From Funneliformis mosseae (taxonomy: Eukaryota > Glomeromycota > Glomeromycetes > Glomerales > Glomeraceae), in assembly GCA_910592005.1 (NCBI GenBank), contig CAJVPP010001487.1, positions 1 through 19,667 on the forward strand: 19,667 nucleotides of DNA, read 5' to 3'. The stretch's first letter is position 1; each line of letters starts with the position of its first letter. Positions 10,072 through 19,070 of the stretch are shown piece by piece. The position numbers were made by a program, and so were the translations under genes. The notes beneath the pieces are model-generated. The model did not search any database. It was not told the DNA's origin and saw only the letters and a program-made list of their open reading frames with translations.

Positions 10072-10775
10072 TCACATTTCTGATGTTTCACCACTATACT
10101 TATATTGCAGATTGTTTAATACCTATACAACTATAGGATTTAAACTAGAATAATTGGTTTTAACTATTTTACAGATGTAGGAAGTTTATAATCTAGCAAT
10201 TTCTTCAATAATTATATTAGTAATTTGATAAAAACTAAGGTCAAGATGCTAGAGCCTTGAGCAAAAATAAATAACATTACAAATTAATATTTTAGAAAAT
10301 TCTGTATTTATAAATATTTAGACATTCTAATTTATGATATGAATTTGCGATTGCAATTAGACTATATCATTTTTTGATCAAAATTTCTCGCATAAATTAG
10401 ATACTTCAAATTTGGATATGATTCTACTATTAGCTTTAGAACTTTACCTGTACAGTCTATAATTCTTTCAAAATTTAAATGAATTATATTTGGGAATATG
10501 TGTACATTACCTTTGATTTTTTTATTTGAAAGTGAACGGTAGTGTGTTATTTTAAGATGAGTTAGTTTAGAGCTATAAACTGGTTTTCTTGCTCCTTCAG
10601 GTACTATTTTTAAAAATTTTTCTAATCAAAATTTATCATCTATTTCATTTTTCTTTAGTTTAATACGCTTCTATAGAATAGGGACATCACATCTATACCA
10701 AAGTTGGCAAACATATAGAGTGGGATAAAATGACATATCTACTGCTAAGAAATATAAAATATGTTCTAGTAATTC
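10072..10775 (-). pseudogene. F-box/leucine-rich-repeat protein pseudogene
   Basis: F-box/LRR proteins are substrate receptors of SCF ubiquitin ligases: the F-box binds Skp1 and the repeats hold the target. A 3' splice site (TTTTTAATATAG) opens an exon at 10775 reading ELLEHILYFLAVDMSFYPTL then YVCQLWYRCDVPIL-stop-KRIKL, a typical fungal F-box with VCxxWY and the IL(W) block. Repeat-like sequence follows: SSKLTHLKI, HIFPNIIHLNFERIID, ESYPNLKYLIYARN, SYHKLECLNIYKY, then HLDLSFYQITNIIIEEIARL, ending GETSEM at TGA 10074-10072. Stops lie where Trp or Gln is expected (IL-W, KF-W, RL-Q), and there are two or more frame changes. The first exon with the start codon was not found. Dead copy of a large family. 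Confidence 0.72.
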
Positions 10776-11115
10776 CTATATTAAAAATACTTGTATGCGT
10801 CATAAATAATATATGTTGTATCTTTAATTGAAAAAATAATATTAATGATGAGCACCTGACTTTAGATATTCATTTAGCTCTAGATAATCAAACATGCCTA
10901 TAATCCTATCTTATTTTATATTTTTGATATTGATAAAGTTAGTTGTCCTATAATATATGTGATTATACTTAGCTAAATTGCATAATGATAAATACTGTGT
11001 AAGGTTAGTAGTAAACTTACCTGTAATCTTACGCTAATTATTTCTCAATTTTTTAGCTATACATAATAATTTATTTGATTCAATTACTCTATTATTCGAG
11101 TCCACTTGACCTTTT
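10776..11115 (-). other. Coding-like fragments of uncertain assignment
   Basis: Minus-strand pieces ESNKLLCIAKKLRNN and RTTNFINIKNIK-stop, then DRIIGMFDYLELNEYLKSG look like real protein. They surround good splice signals: ACAG|GTAAGTTT near 11021, followed by an internal CTAAC and candidate acceptors TTTAG and TATAG. They may be later exons of the gene starting at 11666 or the missing first exon of the F-box gene. I could not decide between these. Confidence 0.35.
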
Positions 11116-11666
11116 TTAGCTTATAGAATTTGTCTTTCTTTTCTCTATCTCTTTTATTATTTCTTTGGATGAACTGGACTCAGATGATTCTTTGATTTCT
11201 TCAGGTGTTATAGCATTATATAGATAATATATTTCTCATCTAATATTTTTAAGATTTTGATGTATCTTTGTTACATCACACTTTAATGCTATAATAGAGT
11301 CTTTGATTTCTTAAATAGAACATATCTTTTCTTTTTATAAATATGTGTAATATTTTTTAGATGTAATTTTTCTATTTCTGAAAAAAATATCTGAATATTT
11401 ATCATACCTGAACAATAATTATAATATTATATTAACAGTATAACTTATCTTCTTGCTTACATATATGTGCTATTTACTAAACAACTATATTTCATTGCTT
11501 TAAGCATCTGCTTTATTTCTTCATCTGATCTTTTGCGATTCTTCTCCCTAGCTATTTGATAATAAAGCTTATATAATTCCTCTAAACTGCTATATAGATC
11601 ATTATCTTCATACTTTTTGCGATAATTTTCTAGCCTTTTAGTATATGCTTCTTCTTTAGGGAACAT
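11116..11666 (-). pseudogene. Unknown two-exon charged protein
   Basis: Exon 1 starts at ATG 11666-11664: MFPKEEAYTKRLENYRKKY, SSLEELYKLYYQIAREKNRK, EEIKQMLKAMKYSCLVN. It ends ...ACATATAT at 11461. A 53-bp intron (11460-11408, GTAAGC...TTCAG) splits a Met codon, and exon 2 resumes in phase as YDKYSDIFFRNRKIT, then EIKDSIIALKCDVTKIHQNL, EIYYLYNAITPEEI and a Ser/Glu/Lys-rich stretch. Exon 1 has no stop; exon 2 has three. The protein is predicted helical and very charged, with no motif I recognise. It lies about 200 bp downstream of the polymerase ghost on the same strand, so it may belong to the same element. It could equally be a host gene. Confidence 0.5.
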
Positions 11667-11862
11667 TTTTACTGCAAATATCTTAATTGACCATTTTTGT
11701 ATTGTTTCAACTATAATGATAAAAAAACTTTAATTAATGAAAATATATCTTTAAAATTTTTTTATTTGAAAAAATATTTGTTATAAAATATCTATGTTTT
11801 AACATGAAGTTTAGCTTTTATAACCCTTTTTTCTGCTTTTTCAGGAGATATTTTAGATGCTA

Positions 11863-13600
11863 TCAGGCGTTTATATAGTCTAATTCACCAATATCTATAG
11901 GGAGAGTTCAAATTCCATTAAGTAAAATTCAGCGTTTGTTATCATATAGATTTAGCCTTATCTTATTTATTTTTTTTAGATATATTTGATGATCATAACT
12001 ATAGAGGTCATATATATTATGCTGGATTAGTTTCTTGTTCCTAAAACATTCTAAGAACTTATCATGTCAAAGTTTCCTTTTGATAATGTATTTCTTAACA
12101 CTCTTTACCTTTTAAATACTATGCTTCTTTTTAGAGTCTTCAGAATCTGGGTCATCAGAAATTTTAGGATCATGGTCTGCTGGAAGAACTGAATACATCT
12201 TTGATTTTAAACATACTGATTCACTTATTGGATTCTCTTTTGTCTCATCCTTCATTAGTAATAAATCTCCTGAATAGTTAAGATCAAAAATATCTGGTCT
12301 TTTTGCTTGATCTTTATATATGTCTTTAGTTTCTATTTACATTATAAGCGAGTCTATATCTGTATAAAGTAGACAGACTTTATCTCTATAACAAGGCTTT
12401 ATTAACCATACTAAAAGTTAAATATTATAGCTTTACTAATGTCGAGAAATGCCTGCCTTACATTAGATTAATTTGTTTAAAGTTACTATACTTTTTAATA
12501 TATAGATTGCTGTAATTCTCCCTTCAAATACTTTAAAGTCTACATATAATAGTGAACTTGCTAGATGTCTGATTTTTTTATCCTCTTCTATTCAGAGTAA
12601 TTTTACTTCAAAGATTACATTGTTCTTTAGCTTATAATACATGACTCCAAATTTGTCTCTATTAGCTTTAGCAATTTTACGCTTATGAATATTTTTCTCA
12701 ATATAGTCTTTCATCTATAGAGACTACCAAAATTTAAGAGCATTATGAATCTTTGTAACCTTCATCCTGAACTTTATATATGTCTGAAGAGCTTGATAGT
12801 AAACTACATAATTCTTCTTAGTAAAGAGGATTTAAACTAGCTTCTCTCTAGACACATATTTTCCATTTTTAACTTTTTTATCTTTTACTAATCTTTCATT
12901 ATATAGACTAAGCCAGTTTTCTAGAACTATCTGCTTTCAGATACTAAGGGATAATCTGTATAAAAATCATGCAAGTGCACTAGGGTTTTTAGATCAACTT
13001 CTAGTGTATAACCTATTTCTGCATATGGCGCTATATTTTGGATATCTGGTATTTTCTCTGATACTACTTTACTTAAAATTTCTGTAGACATGTATTGGAT
13101 CATTGCATCTGAATATAAAGCATTCATATCCTCATATATGATCTAGAAATTCAGCTTGCTGATCTTATAGTCTGAATATTGTAGATTATTTGCTTTAGCG
13201 TATTGATGACTTGTCATTGTTATGCTTTCACGAATATTATTTTTTACCGTTAGATATTCATCCATATTTGTCATGAGTTTGAGTTCTGCCCGCTACTTTT
13301 GTAAAGAGAATCATTAAACATTTCAGATGCTGAAATATAATGAGAGGGATTTAAGCTATCATCTTTCAAACACATAATAGTATAGTTCATGAAAATATCT
13401 GCAAGTAAAAATACATCTGTCTCAAGATAAAGTTTATGATATTTTCTAAAGTTCTTCATCTCAAATATTTGAAATACCTTTTAAGCATGTTCATAATCTT
13501 TTTTACTAATATTTTGCTGACTAAGAAGTGAATAGAAGTTCTTTTTAGATAGAAGGCTTATTCTGTCGAATTTTTCTTATGCATTTGTCCAGTCATATGG
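11863..13600 (-). pseudogene. Polinton/virus-like family B DNA polymerase, 5'-truncated
   Basis: This is a relic of the protein-primed type B polymerase found in Polintons, virophages and linear plasmids, which copies the element genome. In order: PYDWTNA-stop-EKFDRISLL; exonuclease ExoIII motif YLETD (Yx3D, Asp 13417-13415) in YHKLYLETDVFLLAD; LNPSHYISASEMF; HQYAKANNLQYSDYK; motif A DMNALYSDAM (Asp 13130-13128); GYTLEVDLKTLVHLHDFYTD; KNYVVYYQALQTYIKFRM; motif B region YYKLKNNVIFE (degraded); motif C YTDIDSL (about 12366-12346), both Asp kept; the C-terminal DETKENPISESVCLKSKMYS; and the end YDNKR-stop-ILLNGI. Many stops and several frame changes. The N-terminal part is absent: homology begins at 13600, directly beside the palindrome at 13601-13660. 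Confidence 0.82.
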
Positions 13601-13660
13601 AGTAGATAGATTAAGTAGGCATCACTATATATATAGTGATGCCTACTTAATCTATCTACT
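13601..13660. repeat. Perfect 60-bp palindrome
   Basis: Positions 13601-13630 (AGTAGATAGATTAAGTAGGC + 10) are exactly reverse-complemented by 13631-13660, with no spacer. The arms contain ATAGTGATGCCTACTT, a variant of the unit repeated three times just to the right. Flanking bases do not extend the symmetry. It sits exactly at the point where polymerase B homology stops. Perfect arms in such decayed surroundings imply a young insertion or recent inversion-type rearrangement. Confidence 0.95.
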
Positions 13661-13666
13661 TACGCG

Positions 13667-13726
13667 ATAGTGATACCTACTTATAGATAATGATACCTAC
13701 TTATAGATAGTAATACCTACTTGCTT
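13667..13726 (+). repeat. Three 20-bp tandem repeats related to the palindrome
   Basis: Units at 13667-13686, 13687-13706 and 13707-13726 share ATA(G/A)T(G/A)ATACCTACTTATAG, the last ending in GCTT. The core TGATACCTACTT differs from the palindrome arm TGATGCCTACTT by one base, so palindrome and tandem array come from the same unit. Confidence 0.85.
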
Positions 13727-13965
13727 ATTTTTACATGTCTATGCCCCTTCTGATGATTTATTGCTATCTATCTGTTTTCACTGGTCTGTGACTGTTTGGT
13801 CGCTAAATAGGGCAGAGGTTTGTTTTTTCATTCTGGAGTTTTTTAACGATTGTATAAGAGTAAAGTTGGTTTTCCACTCTATAACTCTTTTGGTTGTCAT
13901 ATTTGAAGTTGAGGGTGTGGCCCATTTGCTGACCTTTTAAGTTGCTGAAATGGTGTAAAAAAAAT

Positions 13966-14193
13966 CGTGTCAGGTGATGCAGTAAATTCAGGATTGATTT
14001 AGCTGACATTATATTATAATTTTGGCTGATCTTTTGGACACATAATTTGAGGTTTCAACTTGGCGTCATGGTAGCGACCTGGTAGTATCCTGGAGCTGTC
14101 ATGGAACTGGCAGGGAACTAGAGTTGTTCTATTAGTTTGCCAGTTTTGAATCACCTATATCACGTCAGGTAGCGCAGTAAATTCAGGATTGAT
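13966..14193 (+). repeat. Pair of ~33-bp direct repeats
   Basis: 13966-13998 and 14161-14193 share GCAGTAAATTCAGGATTGAT and a preceding CG(T/C)G/CGTCAGGT block, with a few differences; they are offset by 195 bp. They could be ends of a short non-autonomous element or members of a dispersed repeat. Sequences outside the repeats differ. Confidence 0.7.
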
Positions 14194-14343
14194 CACACAA
14201 GAAACAAATAGCTATACCACATTCCTGATAGATTGTGTTTCTATCAATAATTTTTGATTTACTACCATAGAAAGCATTTTCTTCAGAATAAACATGAAAA
14301 CGTTTTTCTCTCTGATACATTCGTTTTATAAATGATCACAAAT

Positions 14344-14396
14344 TGAAGCACTAAATTGAGAACTCCGTTAACAGTGTTAACGATTAGAGTGCTTCA
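14344..14396. repeat. Nested inverted repeat
   Basis: Outer arms TGAAGCACT (14344-14352) and AGTGCTTCA (14388-14396) enclose inner arms CGTTAAC (14366-14372) and GTTAACG (14376-14382). Both pairs are exact. A CTAA/TTAG pair extends the outer stem. It can form a cruciform or may be a mini-transposon. Confidence 0.7.
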
Positions 14397-14698
14397 GAAA
14401 TTTTGAATGATATGTGAGAAATCCTTTTAGATGATCCAGAATCGGTGTATGCCTAATCAGATCTGATTATACTACTTTCATGCTCTTTTTCTTAACACTC
14501 GCCTTGGATTATATCACTTTCTGCATGTCTTGTTTCGCTATGTCTGAGAAAGGTATACAATTTGAAAGATCGAAGCTGATGCCATTTTATAACCCAACTA
14601 TTGCCCATTAGTTGCCAGTATATTGGCGAGATGTTGTAAGCACTTCTGAAGTCTGATTATGGCTTAAACTGGGTCGAGGTAGTATGTATGCTATTTTT

Positions 14699-14724
14699 AT
14701 ATTTCTGAAGAAGGATACCCTGAA
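14699..14724 (+). repeat. Solo arm of the ...GAATACCCTAA hairpin family
   Basis: These bases match the 3' half of the hairpin at 18937-18961 (ATATTTCTGAAGAAG...TACCCT) with two mismatches, but no matching left arm was found. It looks like a half-deleted hairpin copy. Confidence 0.6.
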
Positions 14725-14847
14725 TACACATACCCAGATGCATCTGGATGCTTTTCTTTTTGATGGCTAGTATAAGTAGGCGGTATATATTGATTCTGAC
14801 TAAGCGCAAAATCATATAGCTGGTTTGCGTTAATGAGAGGTCTTTCA

Positions 14848-14960
14848 TACCCGAGTACATACTAGTGTTAAGGTAGGTAAGTTCTAATATTTTATAATAG
14901 ATTACGAAGTTACCTACCCTAAATGTCATATTATACCCGACTACATACTAGTGTTAGGGT
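14848..14960 (+). repeat. 27-bp direct repeat leading into two hairpins
   Basis: 14848-14874 and 14934-14960 share TACCCGA(G/C)TACATACTAGTG then TTA(A/G)GGT, with two mismatches at a spacing of 86 bp. Each copy runs directly into a hairpin, so the repeat unit is leader plus hairpin and not the hairpin alone. Confidence 0.8.
14868..14927. repeat. Hairpin, GGTAGGTAA arms
   Basis: Arms TTAAGGTAGGTAAGTTC and GAAGTTACCTACCCTAA pair with two mismatches around an AT-rich loop. The outer ends (TTAAGG.../...CCCTAA) match those of the neighbouring TTAGGG hairpins, while the inner arm differs. Confidence 0.85.
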
Positions 14961-15007
14961 ATTCTTCTTCTAATTTTTATATAATAATTATAGAGAAGAA
15001 TACCCTA
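14955..15007. repeat. TTAGGG-ended hairpin, left of primase-helicase
   Basis: Arms TTAGGGTATTCTTCT and AGAAGAATACCCTAA pair perfectly around an AT-rich loop (TTTTTATATAATAATTATAG). The same arms recur in the hairpin at 18906-18961 on the far side of the primase-helicase gene. The flanks GTG and GTA could be a decayed 3-bp target duplication. Confidence 0.9.
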
Positions 15008-15146
15008 AGTACTCATCTATCAAGAATACATTTATTCCTGACTCCGTTACCATCTTGCTATCCCTTCTTTTTTGCATCTATCAAAAAAAATAAATTAAAC
15101 ATTTCCGAATTTTATAAAGTAATATAAATATTTTCAAACTAACATT
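15008..15146 (+). promoter_or_regulatory. Upstream region of primase-helicase
   Basis: The 140 bp between the hairpin and the ATG at 15147 is AT-rich with an A-tract near 15083-15098. It presumably held the promoter, but no specific TATA box or operator can be asserted. Confidence 0.25.
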
Positions 15147-18100
15147 ATGCATACACAAACTAATTTCATCCAAACTGATCACGAAACTCTCGTCCGCTAC
15201 GATAGCGTCGAACTCAATGAATATTTAAGTGACTCAAGCAGTTGTACTAATAATGGATCTGACTTAGGGTCAGATAATTATAATAACTACAAGTCTAATT
15301 ATGAGTCGGATAATGAAGAAGCTCCCTGCATCTCAGCCAGCATTACTGAGTCTCTATCAGTTCAGCTACTAGATGTAAAAGAGCAAAAGACTAATGTGAA
15401 ATATACTTTAAGGTAAGAAAGTTTAATGATAATTTTTCTTTCAAGGACTTGCTAAATGTCATTTGGGGAATTCTCTCATCACCGTCTAGAGATATGTCAA
15501 ACGATAAAGGGTCATTGAATTGCCTCCCAATCTATTCATTCCTCTTTCCGAATGAAAAGGGCTTTAGTTTGTATAATACCTATAATCGAGATGAAGTGGG
15601 AGATAAATTGGTTATCAAAATCGACTAAGATGATGATCAAGCCCAAAGTTTTCTATTGCAGATAACATTTCAGAAGTATATGGTTTACCCAGAATTCATG
15701 AATGCATTAACGGCCAAAAACCTTTAAGAGCTGTGATTGACATCGATGCTTCACAAAAAGATATGGAAGTAGATGGAGTTAAATCCAATAAAATATTTAT
15801 CCAAATTTGTTGCTCTTTCATAAGAGCTTTATATCGAATTCTTGATTGTAGCTGAAAGGGTATTCTCAATAGATTAGTAATCGCTACATCGTCAGACCCT
15901 AGCAAGTATAGTTATCATATTTTATATGCACCAGCTCTCCTTATTGATCATCAGGAACTCAAAGAATTCACCGAATTAGTATATACCTTAACTGGGAAAA
16001 AATTTGGCAAGTATATTGATCGGAGGTTGTCTGGTTAAAATTTTAATCTTCGCCTTATCAGTTCGGCAAAAAAAGGTCGAGTAAAGCGTATTCTTCAATT
16101 TTCACTAGATAATGGGTGAAATGAGCTTGACCACGCTAGGGTTCAACCACCTACTAGCTTAGGACTTGAAGTAAGATCTCGGATGCTTAGTGAAGAAAAA
16201 AATAATAATCTGCTAAGAATAATCGTAGGCCAGGATGTATTACAAAAATTCGCAGAACTAGTTTTTTGAAAACATTCTAACTATCTTAGGGATTAGACTA
16301 TCGAAGAAAAAGATTTACAAAACTTTGTATATTTCAATCGAAAAGCTTCATTAGAATGCCCACTCTGTAAACGTATATATGACAAGGATCAGTGGTGGTT
16401 CGGTCGTGTATGTGCTAGTAGTGGTGAATTCATTGTGAAATGTTTTCGGCAGAATACTGATGAGCCAGGGGAAGTTTTTGAGAGCGACCCATTTACTGCG
16501 GAAAAAATTCAGCAAGAAAATAAAATTTCTTCACAACCCTTTCACAAGGTAAAAAGCCTAGGCTTTCCTAAAACCTTCGTAAAAATGCCATCTTAGGTCA
16601 AGTATAATGAAACTCTTACAGCGACAGAAACATATGAGGAGAGATATGTAAGACTATTACCCAATGAAGGCGATATTTATGTAGGCTCGCCTTGGGAGAC
16701 TGAAAAAATGTATGTTCTTGAAAATTTGGCTATTCCTGATGATGTAAATTTGCTAGTATTATCCATGCGCTACTCTTACTCGAATGCTGTTACTACAAGA
16801 CTTAATCTTAAATAATATTGTGATATCAATGGTAATATAAATCTACCCAATCACAAGAGAGTGGTTTGCCAGATAGAGAGTTTACATCATATTACTAATA
16901 ATTGCAAATGCAATAAAAAATGTAAATGTCCCCAATACAATATGACTTATGGCTTGATGAAATAGTTTCTATAATTGCTCAAGTACAAAGTCATTTGGCA
17001 GGGCAATCAATAGAAAAATTATATAAATTAATCCAAGAGGCTAGGCGCATTATTGTTATAGATAATGACCTTACTGATATTAATATTGAATGGATTAAAG
17101 CCTTTCGTAAGGATATACCTTTCTCCATTATTCATAATACTTACCAGCCTCAGAAAGGCAAAATATTCCGCTTAACCCCTAACAAAGAAACAGTATTAGT
17201 CAAACTTTATAATTGGGTCAGGCAGACATCATCATTACCTTTTGAAAATCGAACAAGTGTGTCACTTATTTGCCATCTTAGAAAAGACATACAAGGAATT
17301 GTTCATGCTCTTAAGACGGATTTTCCAGAATTAAGGATCAAGAAATACCACGGCAAATCTGATTTAGTAGAAAAGACTCATGATTTTAGTAATGTCGAAG
17401 AAGCATGGAAAGATGTAGACCTAGTTGCTTATACTAGCACTCTAAAAATAGAAGTATCTTACACTAATTCTAAGTTTAAATGAGCATTCTGCATCTTTAA
17501 CAGTTATATAGAAACAAATACTGAGACAAATCAGATGTTATTCTACATACGATGTATTAGAGATTACGTATGTTGTATTAAGCAAAGATCTTCCAATGTC
17601 CCTATCACAGAGAAAGGAATATTTCAGTGGTTACTGAATGCAAAACGTGAATGCCTCCCCTGGGAACTTCAGAATAGAGGAATATTCTTAGATGTAGATT
17701 CTATTATCCAGAATAAGGACGTGCTGACCATTCGATTGTGGGTGGCCTATATGTTAGAAAAATTCTGTTCCCAACGCTTATTTGGTTAGAGGATAGTTGA
17801 TTTTCTTCGAAAAGCTGGCATGGAAATTTTGATTATAGAATCCGGTCCTAAATCTGAAGAAAATACATTATTACAAGTGGTAAAAGTAAAGTGCTCTATC
17901 GTTAAAGTGAAAGAGATATCTGATATATCTAATGCTACTATTGTCAATTATGAGACTGCTGAATTTTTAGAGAACAAGCCAAAGAAGACTTTAGAAGAAA
18001 TGCGATCTTTAGACCGGCATTATATTGTGAAATGTTATGAGATTTCGTCTGAATCATTGACTGAAGATTTCATTTCAAAGTATGGGGATTATAATCATAT

Positions 18101-18909
18101 GAAATGGTTCAGAGCTTATAGACAGTTACGAGATACTGAGACTAATAATGAAATAGCTGTTGGAATTATTACCCGTAAAGATTATAGAGAAGATAAACTT
18201 ATTATAGCTACTCGAGCTGAGAGGCATCAAATTTGTCTAGAATTACTAAGAAATTGCACACCCATTAGAGATGTCGACGATAGAGCATGATATAAAGCTA
18301 ATGATGTCAAAATATGTATAGATTCTCCTGAATCGATATTGTATCTTCAGAGTTTAGTACCTAAAATGGCTCGAGTATTTGATAATATAGATGCATCGCG
18401 TAGTGCTAAAAAATCAGGATTAAAAACAATTCGAGCGAAACTTGGATTACTAAATTCAGCTTTATACGTAACATATGGGTTGAAGTTCAAAGCTATTAAT
18501 AATAAACACGGGCATTATCACTTGGTTGGTTCATTTGATAGTGAAAATTCTCCCAAATTACCTTCGTATCAAACAGGGGAGAAAATATATTGGGATAATG
18601 GAAAAGATACCTGATATGCTTATAGTAAACTTACTTCTGATGAATTGTTAATAAATACGTCTATTAATTCTAGTAAAGTGAATAACGAGCAAATCGCAGA
18701 TTATATCTAGAATTTATTTGATATATGCTAATATTATTCGAATATAGATCTATTGTAAAGCAATACTCTTTATGCTATTTGTTAGGTAGTATTGCCGAAG
18801 GAAGTAAATCTCATCTCAGACATTTTTTATCAGCTTGCATGACAAGTTAAGAGATCCAAAGACTGAAGTTGAATTGTCCAAAGAATTTTTTTACCAACAC
18901 TGCTATTAG
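15147..18909 (+). pseudogene. AEP primase / UL9-like helicase fusion, decayed
   Basis: One large replication protein, now broken. From ATG 15147: an acidic Ser/Asn/Asp-rich leader (about 90 aa), then FNDNFSFKDLLNVIWGILSS. The AEP primase has VIDID (Asp 15739-15741, 15745-15747), YSYHI (Ser 15910, His 15916) and KYID (Asp 16018). A zinc ribbon follows: CPLC (16357-16368) with Cys at 16411 and 16441. A herpes origin-binding-like SF2 helicase has Walker A region GSPWETEKM (16684-16710), motif II YDLWLDEI (16941-16964), ARRIIVIDNDLTD and VDLVAYTSTLK, then a long C-terminal region (RECLPWELQNRGIF, HMKWFRAYRQLRD, GLKTIRAKLGLLNSALY). AEPs make primers; UL9-type helicases bind and melt origins. Frames change near 15412, in an A-run at 15716-15720, in a C-run at 16930-16933 and near 18850. 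In-frame stops: 15626; 15853, 16036, 16117, 16267, 16294, 16594, 16813; 17481, 17787, 18288, 18612, 18708, 18729, 18756, 18783, 18840. Confidence 0.85.
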
Positions 18910-18961
18910 GGTATTCTTTTTCCATTATTTTATATAATATTTCTGAAGAAGAATACCCTAA
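18906..18961. repeat. TTAGGG-ended hairpin, right of primase-helicase
   Basis: Arms TTAGGGTATTCTT and AAGAATACCCTAA pair around an AT-rich loop. CTA lies on both sides (18903-18905 and 18962-18964), consistent with a 3-bp target duplication. The final stop of the primase-helicase frame (TAG 18907-18909) falls inside the left arm. Its arms match the hairpin at 14955-15007. Confidence 0.88.
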
Positions 18962-19070
18962 CTATGTCTATTAAAAATGCGTTATCTAACCCAAAGTTCA
19001 CTAATAGATGTCTTACTTCTCAGCAGATAATTCAAAGGGATTCCTAGTGCTCTGAATTTTGAGTTAATCA
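18962..19070 (+). other. Short coding-like stretch beyond the hairpin
   Basis: A plus-strand frame starting MSIKNALSNPKFTNRCLTSQ runs about 28 codons to a TAG at 19047. It may be a lost C-terminal piece of the primase-helicase separated by hairpin insertion, or chance. No motif is recognised. Confidence 0.25.

Larger units (their letters stand above)
13727..14690. other. Non-coding repeat-bearing spacer
   Basis: No credible gene. Base composition is noticeably less AT-rich than in the first 13.6 kb. Open frames here are short and carry no recognisable protein. The region holds a direct repeat (13966-13998 and 14161-14193) and a nested inverted repeat (14344-14396), so it is probably made of non-autonomous element fragments. 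Confidence 0.5.

Noticed and set aside
13667..13726. CRISPR array
   Set aside because: The 20-bp units are directly adjacent with no unique spacers, and the context is eukaryotic.
13803..14009. 68-codon minus-strand open frame
   Set aside because: No recognisable motif, overlaps the dispersed direct repeat, and no continuation of the polymerase is visible in it.
14657..14929. 90-codon minus-strand open frame
   Set aside because: It runs through two hairpin copies and a leader repeat; its open state is a by-product of repeat structure and no protein motif is present.
15408..15420. AGGTAAGAA as a 5' splice site ending the first primase-helicase block
   Set aside because: Protein-like sequence (RKFNDNFSFKDLL) resumes within a few bases in another frame, so a small indel is simpler than an intron.
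8120..18909. Use of TGA as a tryptophan codon (mitochondrial-type code)
   Set aside because: Many TGA codons fall at Trp positions, but TAG does so equally (for example 8362, 8629, 17787), TAA/TAG also replace Gln, and TGA also replaces Arg. Nuclear-style GT-AG introns are present. Decay explains it better.
14955..18961. Hairpins as transcription terminators
   Set aside because: Stem-loop terminators of this sort are bacterial; the introns and elements here are eukaryotic, and the hairpins recur as dispersed units.
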